Below, one piece after another: positions 1 to 8,212 of a DNA stretch of 64,000 nt. Each line of letters begins with the position of its first letter. The stretch's first letter is position 1. Made by a program: the position numbers and the translations under genes. The notes beneath the pieces were generated by a model. It searched no databases, had not been told where the DNA came from, and saw only the letters and a list, made by a program, of their open reading frames with translations. Origin of the DNA: Halomonas sp. HL-48 (GTDB taxonomy: Bacteria > Pseudomonadota > Gammaproteobacteria > Pseudomonadales > Halomonadaceae); NCBI RefSeq assembly GCF_001314875.1, contig NZ_LJZS01000001.1:186001-250000 (forward strand), in the 5' to 3' direction.

Positions 1-216
1 CCCCACCGAACCAAAAGGGGGAAAATCCTGAGGCACGGCGATACGGACCGTACCTCGGGACTCGATATCTTCAAGGGCATCCGCCTGGACGTCAGGGCTT
101 GTCGCGATAGCCCCTAAAGCAACTGCGGCACTGAGGCCGGTTGCTAAAATACCGGACTGCAAACGCTTAAAGCAGCCATTAAAGGCGTGGTTGAGGTGCT
201 GAGATAGCAATGTCAT
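1..216 (-). CDS. ABC transporter substrate-binding protein, family 3 (N-terminal part)
   Basis: This frame is absent from the ORF track because the gene runs off the left edge. Reading down from the ATG at 216 gives 72 residues. They begin with a basic, then hydrophobic leader (..LATGLSAAVALGAIATSPDVQADA) typical of a Sec signal peptide, followed by LEDIESRGTVRIAVPQDFPPFGSVG. The latter is the usual first strand of periplasmic family 3 (amino-acid or related solute) binding proteins. An AGGAGA ribosome site sits just upstream. It lies downstream of an RpiR regulator in the same direction, so it may be that regulator's target. The ligand cannot be told from this fragment. Confidence 0.75.
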   Translation of the reverse strand, partial: MTLLSQHLNHAFNGCFKRLQSGILATGLSAAVALGAIATSPDVQADALEDIESRGTVRIAVPQDFPPFGSVG

Positions 217-302
217 GGGACTCTCCTGGCAGGGGCACGTTTTATCAAGGATGCTTTGCATGGGCTAAGCCGAAGCGGCCGTAGCAATTCACGGAAGGCT
301 AA

Positions 303-346
303 TGAAAGCTTTGTTTCATAAAACCCTTACAAGAAACTTTCGTTTC
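303..346. promoter_or_regulatory. Two tandem GAAA-type palindromes, candidate RpiR operators
   Basis: The 311-base gap between the binding-protein gene and the RpiR gene holds TGAAAGCTTTGTTTCA (303-318) and GAAACTTTCGTTTC (333-346). Both are inverted repeats with GAAA/TTTC arms, with centres 29 bases apart. They lie about 90-130 bases upstream of the binding-protein start codon. Operators for the adjacent RpiR-family protein are an inference. Nothing else was recognised in 217-527. Confidence 0.4.
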
Positions 347-527
347 ACCAGCTCACATAAAAGCAAACACGATGCCAGAAGCGGCTAAGGTTATTTATAA
401 CAGCGCTTTAGTGAAGGTGCTGAGCAAAGATGCAGCGGCCGCCGCATCAGGAAGGGAGGGCGATGCATGGTAATGGTGCAGTTTTATTCCCTCGATAGGA
501 CGAGATGCACCATGCCACGATACACAC

Positions 528-1403
528 CTACTGAGTATTCCAATCCACACTCATGATGGACGATTCCAGCTCGCTGAGGTCGGCGTAAATATCGCTGATC
601 GCACTGATGCGCTCTCGCCCGTCCGCCAAGCGTCGATGCAGTACGCCGTTGGCGAGCAGGCAAATCAGGCTATTGGCCGTTGCGTAGCTATCAAATGCCG
701 AAAGACTTTCCAGCGGGGTTTCAAAAAACCACGCCACCTGGGAAGCAAAATTTACCGCGGTGGGGTCAGCAATCAGCGCCACCTTGGCAGGCGAGCGCCC
801 AAGCGCATTCACCAGTTCGGCAAACGCCGACGGGCGGCGTCGGAAACCAAACAACACCACCACGTCTTGCTCGCTGAGATCAACAATCTCTTCGGCTAAC
901 GACTGGTTGGGCTGCGGCACCACGCTTACCTGGCAACGCGCCTGAATCAGTTGCTGGCGGAAATGCAACGCCAAGGGGTAGCTGTTACGAAACCCGATAA
1001 CGACCAAATGACGCGCCTTATCCAAACTCTCCACCAAGGCTGAAAAGTCCTGGTGTGAAATACTATTCAGACAGCGCTGCAGGTTATCCTGCTCGCGCTG
1101 CAGGTGACGCTGAAATGGTACCCCAGCCTCGTCCTGCATGGCGTTTGCATCGATCACGAGCGGCACGCCCAGATTGCGCAGTTGGCGGGCGTGGTCTTTA
1201 ACGCTGCGGTAGCTCTCAAACCCAAGCCGCTTGAACAGCCTGCTGACTGTCGATTTAGAGACCCCGGTCAAGCGCGCCAAGTCGGCGGCGCTGTATACCG
1301 CCAGATCGTCGAAGTGGTCGAGGATAAAGCTCGCCACCCGCTGCTCCTGGGCACTGAGTGCATCAAACTGGCGGGTAATACGCTGTCCGATATGCGGCGT
1401 CAT
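528..1403 (-). CDS. MurR/RpiR family transcriptional regulator
   Basis: A 291-residue protein of the usual RpiR length. An N-terminal helix-turn-helix (about residues 37-62, including VSKSTVSRLFKRLGF) is followed by a SIS sugar-isomerase-like domain from about residue 130 (RHLVVIGFRNSYPLAL). SIS domains in this family normally bind phosphorylated sugars or similar small metabolites. The gene starts 22 bases after puuE in the same direction and may be cotranscribed with it. The gene downstream is a family 3 solute-binding protein preceded by two palindromes. A role in controlling that transporter, perhaps linked to purine nitrogen use, is an inference. The effector is unknown. Confidence 0.85.
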   Translation of the reverse strand: MTPHIGQRITRQFDALSAQEQRVASFILDHFDDLAVYSAADLARLTGVSKSTVSRLFKRLGFESYRSVKDHARQLRNLGVPLVIDANAMQDEAGVPFQRHLQREQDNLQRCLNSISHQDFSALVESLDKARHLVVIGFRNSYPLALHFRQQLIQARCQVSVVPQPNQSLAEEIVDLSEQDVVVLFGFRRRPSAFAELVNALGRSPAKVALIADPTAVNFASQVAWFFETPLESLSAFDSYATANSLICLLANGVLHRRLADGRERISAISDIYADLSELESSIMSVDWNTQ

Positions 1404-1425
1404 AGCATCCTATTCAGCTGTTGGA

Positions 1426-2346
1426 TTAGGCCGGATGATACTCGGCCCAATGGCGGGCGATGTCCACCCTGCGAGCCACCCATACGCGGTCATGGGATTC
1501 GATATGGTCGAGAAAGCGCTGCAGCGCGCGAAAACGTCCGGGACGCCCCAGCAGGCGGCAATGCATGCCCACCGAGAGCATTTTGGGGGCCTCTTCCCCT
1601 TCTGCGTAGAGGACATCAAAGGCATCCCGCAGGTAGGTAAAGAAGTGCTCCGCGGTATTAAACCCCTGGGGCGCGGCGAAGCGCATGTCGTTGCTGTCCA
1701 GCGTGTAGGGCACGATCAGGTGTTGGTGGTCGTGGCCCTGGCTATCGGTTACCTGGGCCCAGAACGGCAAGTCGTCGCCGTAATAGTCGCTATCGTAAAG
1801 GAAACCGCCCTCATCCAACACCAGCCGACGGGTATTGGGGCTGTCGCGGCCGGTGTACCAGCCCAGCGGTTTCTCGCCGTACAGCCGCTGAAAAATCTCC
1901 ATGGCTTTGTGCAGATGCTCACGCTCAACGTGCTCGGGTACTTCCTGGTAGTGAATCCAGCGATAGCCGTGGCAGGCAATTTCATGGCCCAGTTCCTTGA
2001 AGGCCATGGCGGCCTCGGGGTTGCGCTCCAGCGCCATCGCCACGCCAAACACCGTGAGTGGCAAATCGCGCTTCTCGAACTCGCGCAGAATGCGCCATAC
2101 CCCGGCGCGGGAGCCGTACTCGTAGATCGACTCCATGCTCAGATGCCGGTCGGGGAAGGCCGGCGCACCGATAATTTCCGATAAAAACTGTTCCGAGCCG
2201 GCATCGCCGTGCAGAACGCAGTTCTCAGCGCCTTCTTCATAATTCAATACAAACTGCACGGCAATTTTGGCGTTACCCGGCCAGTTGGCGTGGGGCGGTG
2301 TACGCCCGTAACCGATCAAGTCACGGGGGTAATCGCGGGGCGTCAT
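1426..2346 (-). CDS. puuE: Allantoinase PuuE (polysaccharide-deacetylase family)
   Basis: The 306-residue protein is a NodB-fold deacetylase of the PuuE type, which hydrolyses allantoin to allantoate without the metal centre of classical allantoinases. Visible signatures are IGYGRTPPHANWPG near the start, VLNYEEGAEN (about 34-42) and HEIACHGYRWIHYQE (121-135), the family's HxxxxH-type region. The ORF track starts 51 codons too early. The ATG at 2346 has AAGGAG at proper spacing and begins MTPRDYPRDLIGYG as expected. It is divergent from the racemase gene, and its promoter region carries a GTATAC palindrome shared with other purine genes. Confidence 0.9.
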   Translation of the reverse strand: MTPRDYPRDLIGYGRTPPHANWPGNAKIAVQFVLNYEEGAENCVLHGDAGSEQFLSEIIGAPAFPDRHLSMESIYEYGSRAGVWRILREFEKRDLPLTVFGVAMALERNPEAAMAFKELGHEIACHGYRWIHYQEVPEHVEREHLHKAMEIFQRLYGEKPLGWYTGRDSPNTRRLVLDEGGFLYDSDYYGDDLPFWAQVTDSQGHDHQHLIVPYTLDSNDMRFAAPQGFNTAEHFFTYLRDAFDVLYAEGEEAPKMLSVGMHCRLLGRPGRFRALQRFLDHIESHDRVWVARRVDIARHWAEYHPA

Positions 2347-2414
2347 GGGCGGCTCCTTAAGCAGATTCGGTCGTGCATAGATGCTGGTGTGGCCGCGGGC
2401 AACGCAACCACTTA

Positions 2415-2430
2415 CTTGTATACAAAATAG
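2415..2430. promoter_or_regulatory. Candidate purine-regulon operator upstream of puuE
   Basis: CTTGTATACAAAATAG contains the perfect palindrome TTGTATACAA (2416-2425). The same 16 bases recur as an exact reverse complement at 2593-2608, and the core recurs at 14879 between uraH and uraD. It lies about 70 bases upstream of the puuE start. Binding by the FCD-type GntR regulator at 12480 is inferred. Confidence 0.55.
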
Positions 2431-2592
2431 CCCGATCAAACGCCGACAGCAACGCCAGGCGCCGCTAGCCGCTTGAGAAAGCGGCATTTTCCTGGCCATG
2501 AGACCGCGCGGAGGCCCAAAAGCTGATCAATCGGTCAACTAACGACTTGAAATACGACGTAATTTCAGACTTGCGGTTGAGAAAAAACCGCC

Positions 2593-2608
2593 CTATTTTG
2601 TATACAAG
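2593..2608. promoter_or_regulatory. Candidate purine-regulon operator upstream of racemase/NCS1 genes
   Basis: CTATTTTGTATACAAG is the exact reverse complement of the 2415-2430 site, so the divergent intergenic region (2347-2662) has mirrored copies, one nearer each start codon. The core palindrome is 2598-2607, about 55 bases upstream of the racemase GTG. Nothing else in this gap was identified. Confidence 0.55.
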
Positions 2609-2662
2609 AACGAAAAAATTGTTTACTTAACGCCGGTGCCTTACCACCGAAAGGAGAACTGG

Positions 2663-3421
2663 GTGGCCCACATTCGTATCATCAATCCCAACACCACGGC
2701 CTCGATGACCGCCGCCATGTATCGTGCCGCCAAGGACTATGCCGCCATGGGTACCGAGGTCAGCGCCTGTCAGCCGGCGTCCGGCCCGGTGTCGATCGAA
2801 AGTCATTTCGATGAGGCGGTCAGCGCCGTCGGCGTTGCCCAGGAAGTCCTCAAAGGCGAACGCGAAGGTAACATCGACGCCTACGTGGTGGCCTGCTTTG
2901 GCGATCCGGGCTTGCTGGCCGCGCGCGAGCTAACCCGGGCCCCGGTGATCGGCATTGCCGAAGCCGCCTTTCATATGGCGACGCTGGTCAGCACGCGCTT
3001 TTCGATCGTCACCACCCTCGGCCGCACCGGCATCATCGCCGAACACTTACTAGAGCAGTACGGCTTTCGCCAACACTGCCGGCGCATTCGGGCGGCGGAA
3101 ATTCCGGTACTCGACCTTGAGCATCACCCGGAGGTGGCCTACCGGCGCATTGTCGAGGAATGCTGCCGCGCCCGGGACGAGGACGGCATCGGGGCGATTG
3201 TGCTGGGCTGTGGGGGCATGGCCAACCTCACCCAGGAAATCAGCCGCGAGGTAGGTCTACCGGTGATCGAGGGTGTTACAGCGGGGCTCAAGCTTGCCGA
3301 ATCACTGGTGGGGCTTGGCCTCTATACCAGCAAGCACGGCGATCTGGACTACCCCCGCGCCAAGCCGTTTACCGGTCAGTTCGCTGACTTATCGAACCTG
3401 ACGCTGCCGCTGGACGGCTAG
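2663..3421 (+). CDS. Allantoin/hydantoin racemase, Asp/Glu racemase superfamily
   Basis: About 252 residues. The start is taken as the GTG at 2663 because AAGGAGA lies just upstream and the protein then begins (M)AHIRIINPNTTASM, the standard opening of the HyuE/HpxA-type hydantoin racemase family. The track's earlier ATG would place the ribosome site inside the gene. The two cysteines expected to act as acid/base pair are seen in VACFGDPG (about C78) and VLGCGGMA (about C183). Beside an allantoinase, the likely job is to interconvert allantoin enantiomers, so both feed the stereospecific PuuE step. It is probably cotranscribed with the NCS1 permease genes downstream. Confidence 0.85.
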   Translation: MAHIRIINPNTTASMTAAMYRAAKDYAAMGTEVSACQPASGPVSIESHFDEAVSAVGVAQEVLKGEREGNIDAYVVACFGDPGLLAARELTRAPVIGIAEAAFHMATLVSTRFSIVTTLGRTGIIAEHLLEQYGFRQHCRRIRAAEIPVLDLEHHPEVAYRRIVEECCRARDEDGIGAIVLGCGGMANLTQEISREVGLPVIEGVTAGLKLAESLVGLGLYTSKHGDLDYPRAKPFTGQFADLSNLTLPLDG

Positions 3422-3543
3422 CCCAGAGAACATCACGACGCTGCCGCCCAATAATAACCACGGCATCGATACTCCACGCCAGCCGCAAGCATCCCCAACC
3501 CGATTGGGATCAATAACATCGACAATCTTGCGAGGACGACACC

Positions 3544-4914
3544 ATGCGTGCATCTCCATCAGCGCTTACGTCAGACGACGCTGCCGCTGCGCCTGCCACC
3601 GACGGCCGAAAAAGTCTCGGCAACGAAACGCTGGCGCCACAGAAAACCCGGATAATGGGGCTCCCCTCCTACTTTCTTGCCTGGTTTGGCGGCTGTGTGT
3701 CCATCGGCACCTTCGCCATGGGCTCGAGTGTGGTGGGCACACTCAACCTGATCCAGGCCACCCTGGCGATTGCCATTGGCTGCTTTGTGATCGGCATCGC
3801 CTTGGCCCTGAACGGCGCCGCTGGCTATAAATACGGCATTCCCTTCATGGTCCAGGCGCGCAGCGCCTTTGGCTTTGCGGGCACGCGGCTGCCGGGGCTG
3901 GTACGCGCGGTACCGGCGATCGTGTGGTACGGCTTTCAAAGCTGGATCGGCGCCGGTGCGCTGAACATGGTATCGGCCACGCTGTTCGGCTTTGATAACG
4001 TCGTGTTCTTCTTCATCGCCTTCCAACTGCTGCAGATCGCCCTCTCGGTGACCGGCTTTCAGGGCATCAAGTGGCTGGAGAACCTGGGTAGCGGGTTCAT
4101 TCTGCTCTCGCTGGTCTACATGTTTGTGGCCACGATCCAGCGTTACGGCGATGAGCTTTCCGCGAACCTGCTGACCATGGAGGGCTCCTGGGGCATGCCG
4201 TTCTGGGGCGCCACCATGCTGTTTCTGGGCATCTACAGCACCATGATGCTCAACGTCAGCGACTACTCGCGGGAGCATAAACCCGGCTCGGGCCCCGGCT
4301 TGCTGACCACGCTGTATGCCATGTCGATTCTGCCCTGCACGCTGTTCATGGGGCTGATTGGCTTTATGGTCTCGGAAGCCACCGGCACCGCCGACCCCAT
4401 CCAGGTGTTTGCCAATGCCGTGGATAACACCCCGCTGCTGATGACCACGCTGCTGTTCATCGCCTTTGCCCAGGTCACCACCAACGTCCTCAACAATGTC
4501 GTCCCGCCCACCTACGTCCTGATGGACGTGTTCAAGCTCAAGTTTCCGATCGCCACCGTGATCGTCGGCCTGCTGGCCTTCGCGACCTTTCCCTGGAAGC
4601 TGGTTCAGCCAGGATCCGCCGCGGGCTTGCAGCTCTTCGTGCAGACCTATTCCGCTTTCCTTGGGCCGATCTTTGCCATTCTGGTGGTCGATTATTACCT
4701 GATTCGCCGCCGCACGCTGGACCTCGACAAGCTTTACGACCCCAGCGGCCCCTATCAGGGCGTCAACGCCGCGGCCCTGATCGCCACCGCCGTGGGCATT
4801 GTGGCAGCCCTGCTGTTCTCAGCGATTTCCTGGTACGCCAGCCTGATCCCCGCTGGGCTGACCTACTTCCTGTTGATGAAGCACTGGCCCGCCTGCCAGC
4901 GCTTTACCCAGTAA
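3544..4914 (+). CDS. NCS1 family nucleobase/allantoin permease
   Basis: A 456-residue integral membrane protein with about twelve hydrophobic segments and NCS1 landmarks: YKYGIPFMVQARSAFG after the second helix, a tryptophan-rich WYGFQSWIGAGALN stretch, and VVDYYLIRRR near the C-terminus. NCS1 carriers import cytosine, uracil, allantoin, hydantoins or related rings with H+ or Na+. The gene follows the racemase by 122 bases and precedes a second NCS1 gene, so this is a purine-ring uptake operon. The exact substrate cannot be read from sequence; allantoin, urate or cytosine-like rings are all possible. Confidence 0.85.
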   Translation: MRASPSALTSDDAAAAPATDGRKSLGNETLAPQKTRIMGLPSYFLAWFGGCVSIGTFAMGSSVVGTLNLIQATLAIAIGCFVIGIALALNGAAGYKYGIPFMVQARSAFGFAGTRLPGLVRAVPAIVWYGFQSWIGAGALNMVSATLFGFDNVVFFFIAFQLLQIALSVTGFQGIKWLENLGSGFILLSLVYMFVATIQRYGDELSANLLTMEGSWGMPFWGATMLFLGIYSTMMLNVSDYSREHKPGSGPGLLTTLYAMSILPCTLFMGLIGFMVSEATGTADPIQVFANAVDNTPLLMTTLLFIAFAQVTTNVLNNVVPPTYVLMDVFKLKFPIATVIVGLLAFATFPWKLVQPGSAAGLQLFVQTYSAFLGPIFAILVVDYYLIRRRTLDLDKLYDPSGPYQGVNAAALIATAVGIVAALLFSAISWYASLIPAGLTYFLLMKHWPACQRFTQ

Positions 4915-4968
4915 CCGTTGCGCGCCGCCAGCCGCTGGCGGCCTTGCACCCCCAACAGAGTAAACGCC

Positions 4969-6441
4969 ATGAACGAGACACCTAGCCAGGACGCGTTGAC
5001 CATCGATCACATCGACCCGACGCTCTACAACGCCGACCTCGCCCCGCTGAAACCCGAAGACCGCACCTGGGGGGCGTTTGAAATCTTTAACGTGTGGTCC
5101 AACGACATCCAGAGCCTGTTTGGCTACACCCTCGCTGCCTCGCTGTTTCTGACCTATGGCCTGAACGGCTGGGCGGTCATGGCAGCGATTATCCTGGCGG
5201 GGGTGATCGTCATGTTTCTGGTCAACCTCACCGGTAAGCCAAGCGTCAAATACGGCATTCCCTTTCCGGTGATGGTGCGCGCCAGCATGGGCATTCGCGG
5301 CGCCAACCTCCCCGCCATGCTGCGCGCGATCGTGGGGATTTTCTGGTACGGCGTGCAGACCTATTTTGCATCGACCGCCGTGACGCTTCTACTCACCGCG
5401 CTGTTTGGCGACGGCAACGGGGCCACCTTGCTGGGGCTTTCCGCCATGGCCTGGGTCGCCTTCGTGGTCGTCTGGCTGTTCCAGATCGCCATCTTCTGGG
5501 CCGGCATCGAGCGCATCAAGCATTTTCTCAACTGGGCGGGGCCGCTGGTCTACCTGGTGATGATCGCCCTGATGGCGATTGTCTGGTACCAGGCGGGCAG
5601 CGAGCTGCTGCCGGCCATCGGCACGATTTTCAGCGGTGCCGAAGCCGAGGCAAACACTAATCCGGTGAACGCCTTCCTGGCCATTGTCGGCACCATGGTG
5701 GCCTACTTCGCGGCGGTGGTGATCAACTTTGGCGACTTTACCCGCTTTGTGAAAACCGAGCGCCAGATGAAACTGGGCAACCTGCTGGGGCTGCCGCTCA
5801 ACGTGGCGTTTTTCTCGTTTATCGCGCTGATTATCACCGCCGGCACCCTGGTACTGTTTGGCGAAGCGTTGACCAACCCCTCCGATATCGTCGAGCGCGT
5901 GGACGCCTTACCGCTGACCATCGTGGCCGCTTTGACCTTCTTCGCCGCCACCGTGGGCATCAACCTGGTGGCGAACTTCATACCGCCCGCCTACGACCTC
6001 GCCAACCTGTTTCCCAGCAAAATCAGCTTCAAGATGGGCGGCCTGATCACCGCCATCATCGCCTTCTTTGTCGGCGCGCTGTGGGTGTCGGTGATCAGCC
6101 AGATCGGCGTGCCGGGCTTTGTGAATGCGCTTGGCGCCATCGTCGCGCCGTTCTATGGCATCATCGTGGTCGACTACTACATGATCAAGCGCCAGCACCT
6201 GAACATGCAGGCGCTTTTCTCCGCCGAGCCCGACGCCGCTTACTACTACACCCAGGGCTGGAACACCCGAGCGCTGATGGCCTTCGCAGGCGCAGCGATA
6301 TTTTCGCTATCCACCGTCCTGGTGCCTGCGCTGGCCAGCCTTAACGGCTACGGCTGGCTGCTTGGCGCTGGCCTGGGTGGGCTCTTCTACTACGGTTTAA
6401 TGCGTCAGTTTAAGGCTGCGCCTACGTTGGCTGAGCAGTAG
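4969..6441 (+). CDS. NCS1 family nucleobase/allantoin permease (second)
   Basis: A 490-residue membrane carrier in the same family as its upstream neighbour but clearly diverged. It carries TWGAFEIFNVWSNDIQS near the N-terminus, VKYGIPFPVMVRASMGIRG, FWYGVQTYFAS and VVDYYMIKRQ. The track start at 4918 is replaced by the ATG at 4969 (MNETPSQ), because the 17 extra residues are low-complexity translation of the intergenic sequence. The ribosome site is weak. It is the last gene of the first purine block and is followed by a strong terminator. Two non-identical NCS1 carriers suggest two substrates, perhaps allantoin and urate or another base. Confidence 0.83.
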   Translation: MNETPSQDALTIDHIDPTLYNADLAPLKPEDRTWGAFEIFNVWSNDIQSLFGYTLAASLFLTYGLNGWAVMAAIILAGVIVMFLVNLTGKPSVKYGIPFPVMVRASMGIRGANLPAMLRAIVGIFWYGVQTYFASTAVTLLLTALFGDGNGATLLGLSAMAWVAFVVVWLFQIAIFWAGIERIKHFLNWAGPLVYLVMIALMAIVWYQAGSELLPAIGTIFSGAEAEANTNPVNAFLAIVGTMVAYFAAVVINFGDFTRFVKTERQMKLGNLLGLPLNVAFFSFIALIITAGTLVLFGEALTNPSDIVERVDALPLTIVAALTFFAATVGINLVANFIPPAYDLANLFPSKISFKMGGLITAIIAFFVGALWVSVISQIGVPGFVNALGAIVAPFYGIIVVDYYMIKRQHLNMQALFSAEPDAAYYYTQGWNTRALMAFAGAAIFSLSTVLVPALASLNGYGWLLGAGLGGLFYYGLMRQFKAAPTLAEQ

Positions 6442-6476
6442 ACAAGCGGGTCGACACTAGCTGATTAAAAGCGCAT

Positions 6477-6513
6477 ACAAGCGCCATCGGTTTTGCCGAT
6501 GGCGCTTGTTTTG
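6477..6513 (+). terminator. Rho-independent terminator after the NCS1 operon
   Basis: A perfect 14-base stem, ACAAGCGCCATCGG with its complement, a five-base loop and a T tract, 36 bases after the stop codon of the second permease. From here to 6737 the sequence becomes AT-rich and no gene is seen. The only notable item there is GCGTTATGC at 6701, discussed with the attC-like site. Confidence 0.85.
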
Positions 6514-6737
6514 GCGCGGGTGCCAATTTTACTTTAGAAACTTTTAGCAACCTCCCATAGCTATTTCAGGTAGCCCTCTTTTAGATATTAATGCTCAGCA
6601 AATTAAAAATTTTCTGTTTTCAGTACACTTTTCTTATTCAATCAGATATAAGGCTTGACACGCAAAGACATCGAAAACTCTTCAGCGTCGGTGCCTGGGG
6701 CGTTATGCTGAAGAAGGCCCAATACATTAAAGTGTCT

Positions 6738-7442
6738 TCAAAGTGATTCATCGGTAGCAGTAGCTTCTAGCATAGGGTTCGGTGTTTCACTTGGTAGCTC
6801 TTCTGCACGTTTTTGTGTGTTCCAAACTATATTAGTGATCTCTTTTACTCGATCAACCAATGGTTTAACGTCGGTCCCAAATTTACCAAGCACAACACCA
6901 GCATCACCAACAAGCCCCCAAAATCTGTCTAGATCAGCTGTTCTTTTGTGCAGTTCGCTTTGTAAACGTTCGAGTCGTTTCAAAAGACGATGTTTGTGGC
7001 CTTCATCTATTAAGTCACTTTTGGAAATGTAATCACGAAGTTCATTTACCAAGATTTGTATTCTATCGTAGTCACCTTGACTGAATTCGTAAGCGAAGCC
7101 AGATTTGAGCTTTTGCGTATACTTACGTTTGATATCTTCGATATTCAAGTGTGTCACTTGTATTTCTACTGCTTTAGAAACCGATTCCAAGTAACGTTGC
7201 AAGCTGTTGCAAGTGATATTTATACTAGAATTTGGCTCAGGAAGTTCTTCGACATTTAAGTCTAGGTGATAGGCTTGCATCACGTTATCAATCAATAGAC
7301 AAGTATGCCAAAGAACTTCATGTGTAGTTTCTGTATCTGTGCAATTACTGAGATGCTTGGTAGCGGCATCAATTATCTCTTTTAGCCCTTTGATAGGGCT
7401 TTCCTCAATTAACTCAAAGATACGTTCTTCAAAAAGTTCCAC
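6738..7442 (-). CDS. Orphan hypothetical protein, AT-rich gene
   Basis: I do not recognise this 234-residue protein. It is soluble, charged and mostly helical, with a probable coiled coil in the middle (SDLIDEGHKHRLLKRLERLQSELHKRTADLDRF) followed by a conserved-looking segment FWGLVGDAGVVLGKFGTDVKPLVDR and a short disordered tail. There is no signal peptide or membrane segment. The start is a GTG at 7442 with AAGGGG upstream. Base composition is far more AT-rich than the flanking metabolic genes, and the gene sits beside an attC-like site and a toxin-antitoxin pair, suggesting it arrived by transfer, possibly as an integron cassette. Confidence 0.6.
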   Translation of the reverse strand: MELFEERIFELIEESPIKGLKEIIDAATKHLSNCTDTETTHEVLWHTCLLIDNVMQAYHLDLNVEELPEPNSSINITCNSLQRYLESVSKAVEIQVTHLNIEDIKRKYTQKLKSGFAYEFSQGDYDRIQILVNELRDYISKSDLIDEGHKHRLLKRLERLQSELHKRTADLDRFWGLVGDAGVVLGKFGTDVKPLVDRVKEITNIVWNTQKRAEELPSETPNPMLEATATDESL

Positions 7443-7517
7443 GTGTTAAACCCCTTAAGATATCTTTTAATTCTATATGGGAGCATATTGGCCATGCATC
7501 AAGGAAAAAGAAAAACA

Positions 7518-7627
7518 ACCTAACAAACTGCGTAAAACAGATTCGCAACGCGTGGCATTTTTACTATTCGTTGATTTTAATGGTTAAAGTTATGTGTGGT
7601 TGCTCATCCCTTAACAGAGCGTTAGCA
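7518..7627 (+). mobile_element. attC-like integron recombination site
   Basis: This 110-base non-coding stretch lies between the orphan gene and brnA. It begins ACCTAACAAACTGCG and ends ACAGAGCGTTAGCA. The outer arms CTAAC/GTTAG pair, as do inner CTG/CAG and GCAAC/GTTGC arms, and the left inner box (CTGCGTAA) carries extra unpaired bases relative to the right (TTAACAG), as attC sites do. The left end fits the RYYYAAC core; the right end (GTTAGCA) fits GTTRRRY at six of seven positions. AACGCGTGGC also occurs in Vibrio-type attC repeats as I remember them. Its right end lies two bases from the brnA stop codon. No integrase gene is in the window. Confidence 0.6.
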
Positions 7628-7629
7628 CT

Positions 7630-7902
7630 TCAGGTTCGACGGTTGTCGTTCACATCATCCGCAAGCCAAGCCTTGATCAGTGACTGGTAGGGCATATCTC
7701 GCTTGTTAGCTTCGATTTTGATCCGATCAAGCAGGGTTTCCGGCAAGCGGAGTGAAATAGTCTTGGTTGAGGGCTTCAGCTTCGAGAAAGAAACAGATTT
7801 TGCTTGGCTCCAGTCCAAATAGTCGGAGGAATCATGGGTTTCCCAGAATTCTCGTTCTTCGGCCTCATTCTTGAACTCAGGCATCTTTTTTAGCTTGCTC
7901 AT
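7630..7902 (-). CDS. brnA: BrnA-type antitoxin (CopG/ribbon-helix-helix)
   Basis: A 90-residue protein. The first half (EFKNEAEEREFWETHDSSDYLDW) is the acidic, toxin-embracing part seen in BrnA antitoxins. The second half (KTISLRLPETLLDRIKIEANKRDMPYQSLIKAWL) is a ribbon-helix-helix DNA-binding domain. Its start overlaps the end of brnT by 26 bases, so the two are translationally coupled, with toxin first as is standard for brnTA. It probably neutralises BrnT and represses the shared promoter through the TGTATAT palindrome upstream. The stop codon abuts the attC-like site. Confidence 0.85.
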   Translation of the reverse strand: MSKLKKMPEFKNEAEEREFWETHDSSDYLDWSQAKSVSFSKLKPSTKTISLRLPETLLDRIKIEANKRDMPYQSLIKAWLADDVNDNRRT

Positions 7903-8188
7903 AAACAGCCCTCTCTTTTCGGTGCATATCGCGAGCGGAGATCACCCGAACCAGCGTACCGCCCTGCCTCAGTGTAAAGGTGATGTGGAGCAATCTCTCA
8001 TCATCTGTTTCACCAAGGGCATGAAAACGGGCCTCAGTCTGGCTGTGCTTGGGGTCTTCCAGCACCAGAAGCGGCTCATTAAAGAAAATTTCTTCCGCTT
8101 CGGATTGGTTGACGCCGTGCTTCTCTGCGTTCTTGCGAGAGTTACCAGCATCCCAATCAAATCCAGTGACATGCGCCCAATTGATCAT
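7877..8188 (-). CDS. brnT: BrnT-type ribonuclease toxin
   Basis: A 103-residue protein of the BrnT (RelE-like fold) family. Hallmarks are FDWDAGNSRKNAEKHGV near the start, EAEEIFFNEPLLVLED, RFHALGETDDERLLHITFTLR and VRVISARDMHRKERAVYE. BrnT toxins cleave RNA and block translation until bound by BrnA. All core segments are present, so the gene looks intact. With brnA it forms a self-contained module of about 560 bases with its own promoter palindrome, inside an AT-rich islet. Confidence 0.87.
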   Translation of the reverse strand: MINWAHVTGFDWDAGNSRKNAEKHGVNQSEAEEIFFNEPLLVLEDPKHSQTEARFHALGETDDERLLHITFTLRQGGTLVRVISARDMHRKERAVYEQAKKDA

Positions 8189-8191
8189 AAT

Positions 8192-8212
8192 TGTATATTA
8201 TCAGCATATACA
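8192..8212. promoter_or_regulatory. Inverted repeat TGTATAT-N7-ATATACA, candidate BrnA operator
   Basis: Perfect seven-base arms separated by seven bases lie directly upstream of the brnT start codon at 8188. Ribbon-helix-helix antitoxins normally autorepress from such repeats, so this is the likely BrnA/BrnTA operator. No other palindrome is visible in this short gap. Confidence 0.55.

Noticed and set aside
1231-2184. 317-residue plus-strand open frame over puuE and rpiR
   Set aside because: Antisense to two recognised genes, no ribosome site and no domain.
6701-6708. GCGTTATGC as a second attC site
   Set aside because: It resembles the right end of Vibrio-type attC sites, but no matching left arm was found within 140 bases, and a nine-base match is expected by chance about once in such a window. 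Kept only as supporting context.
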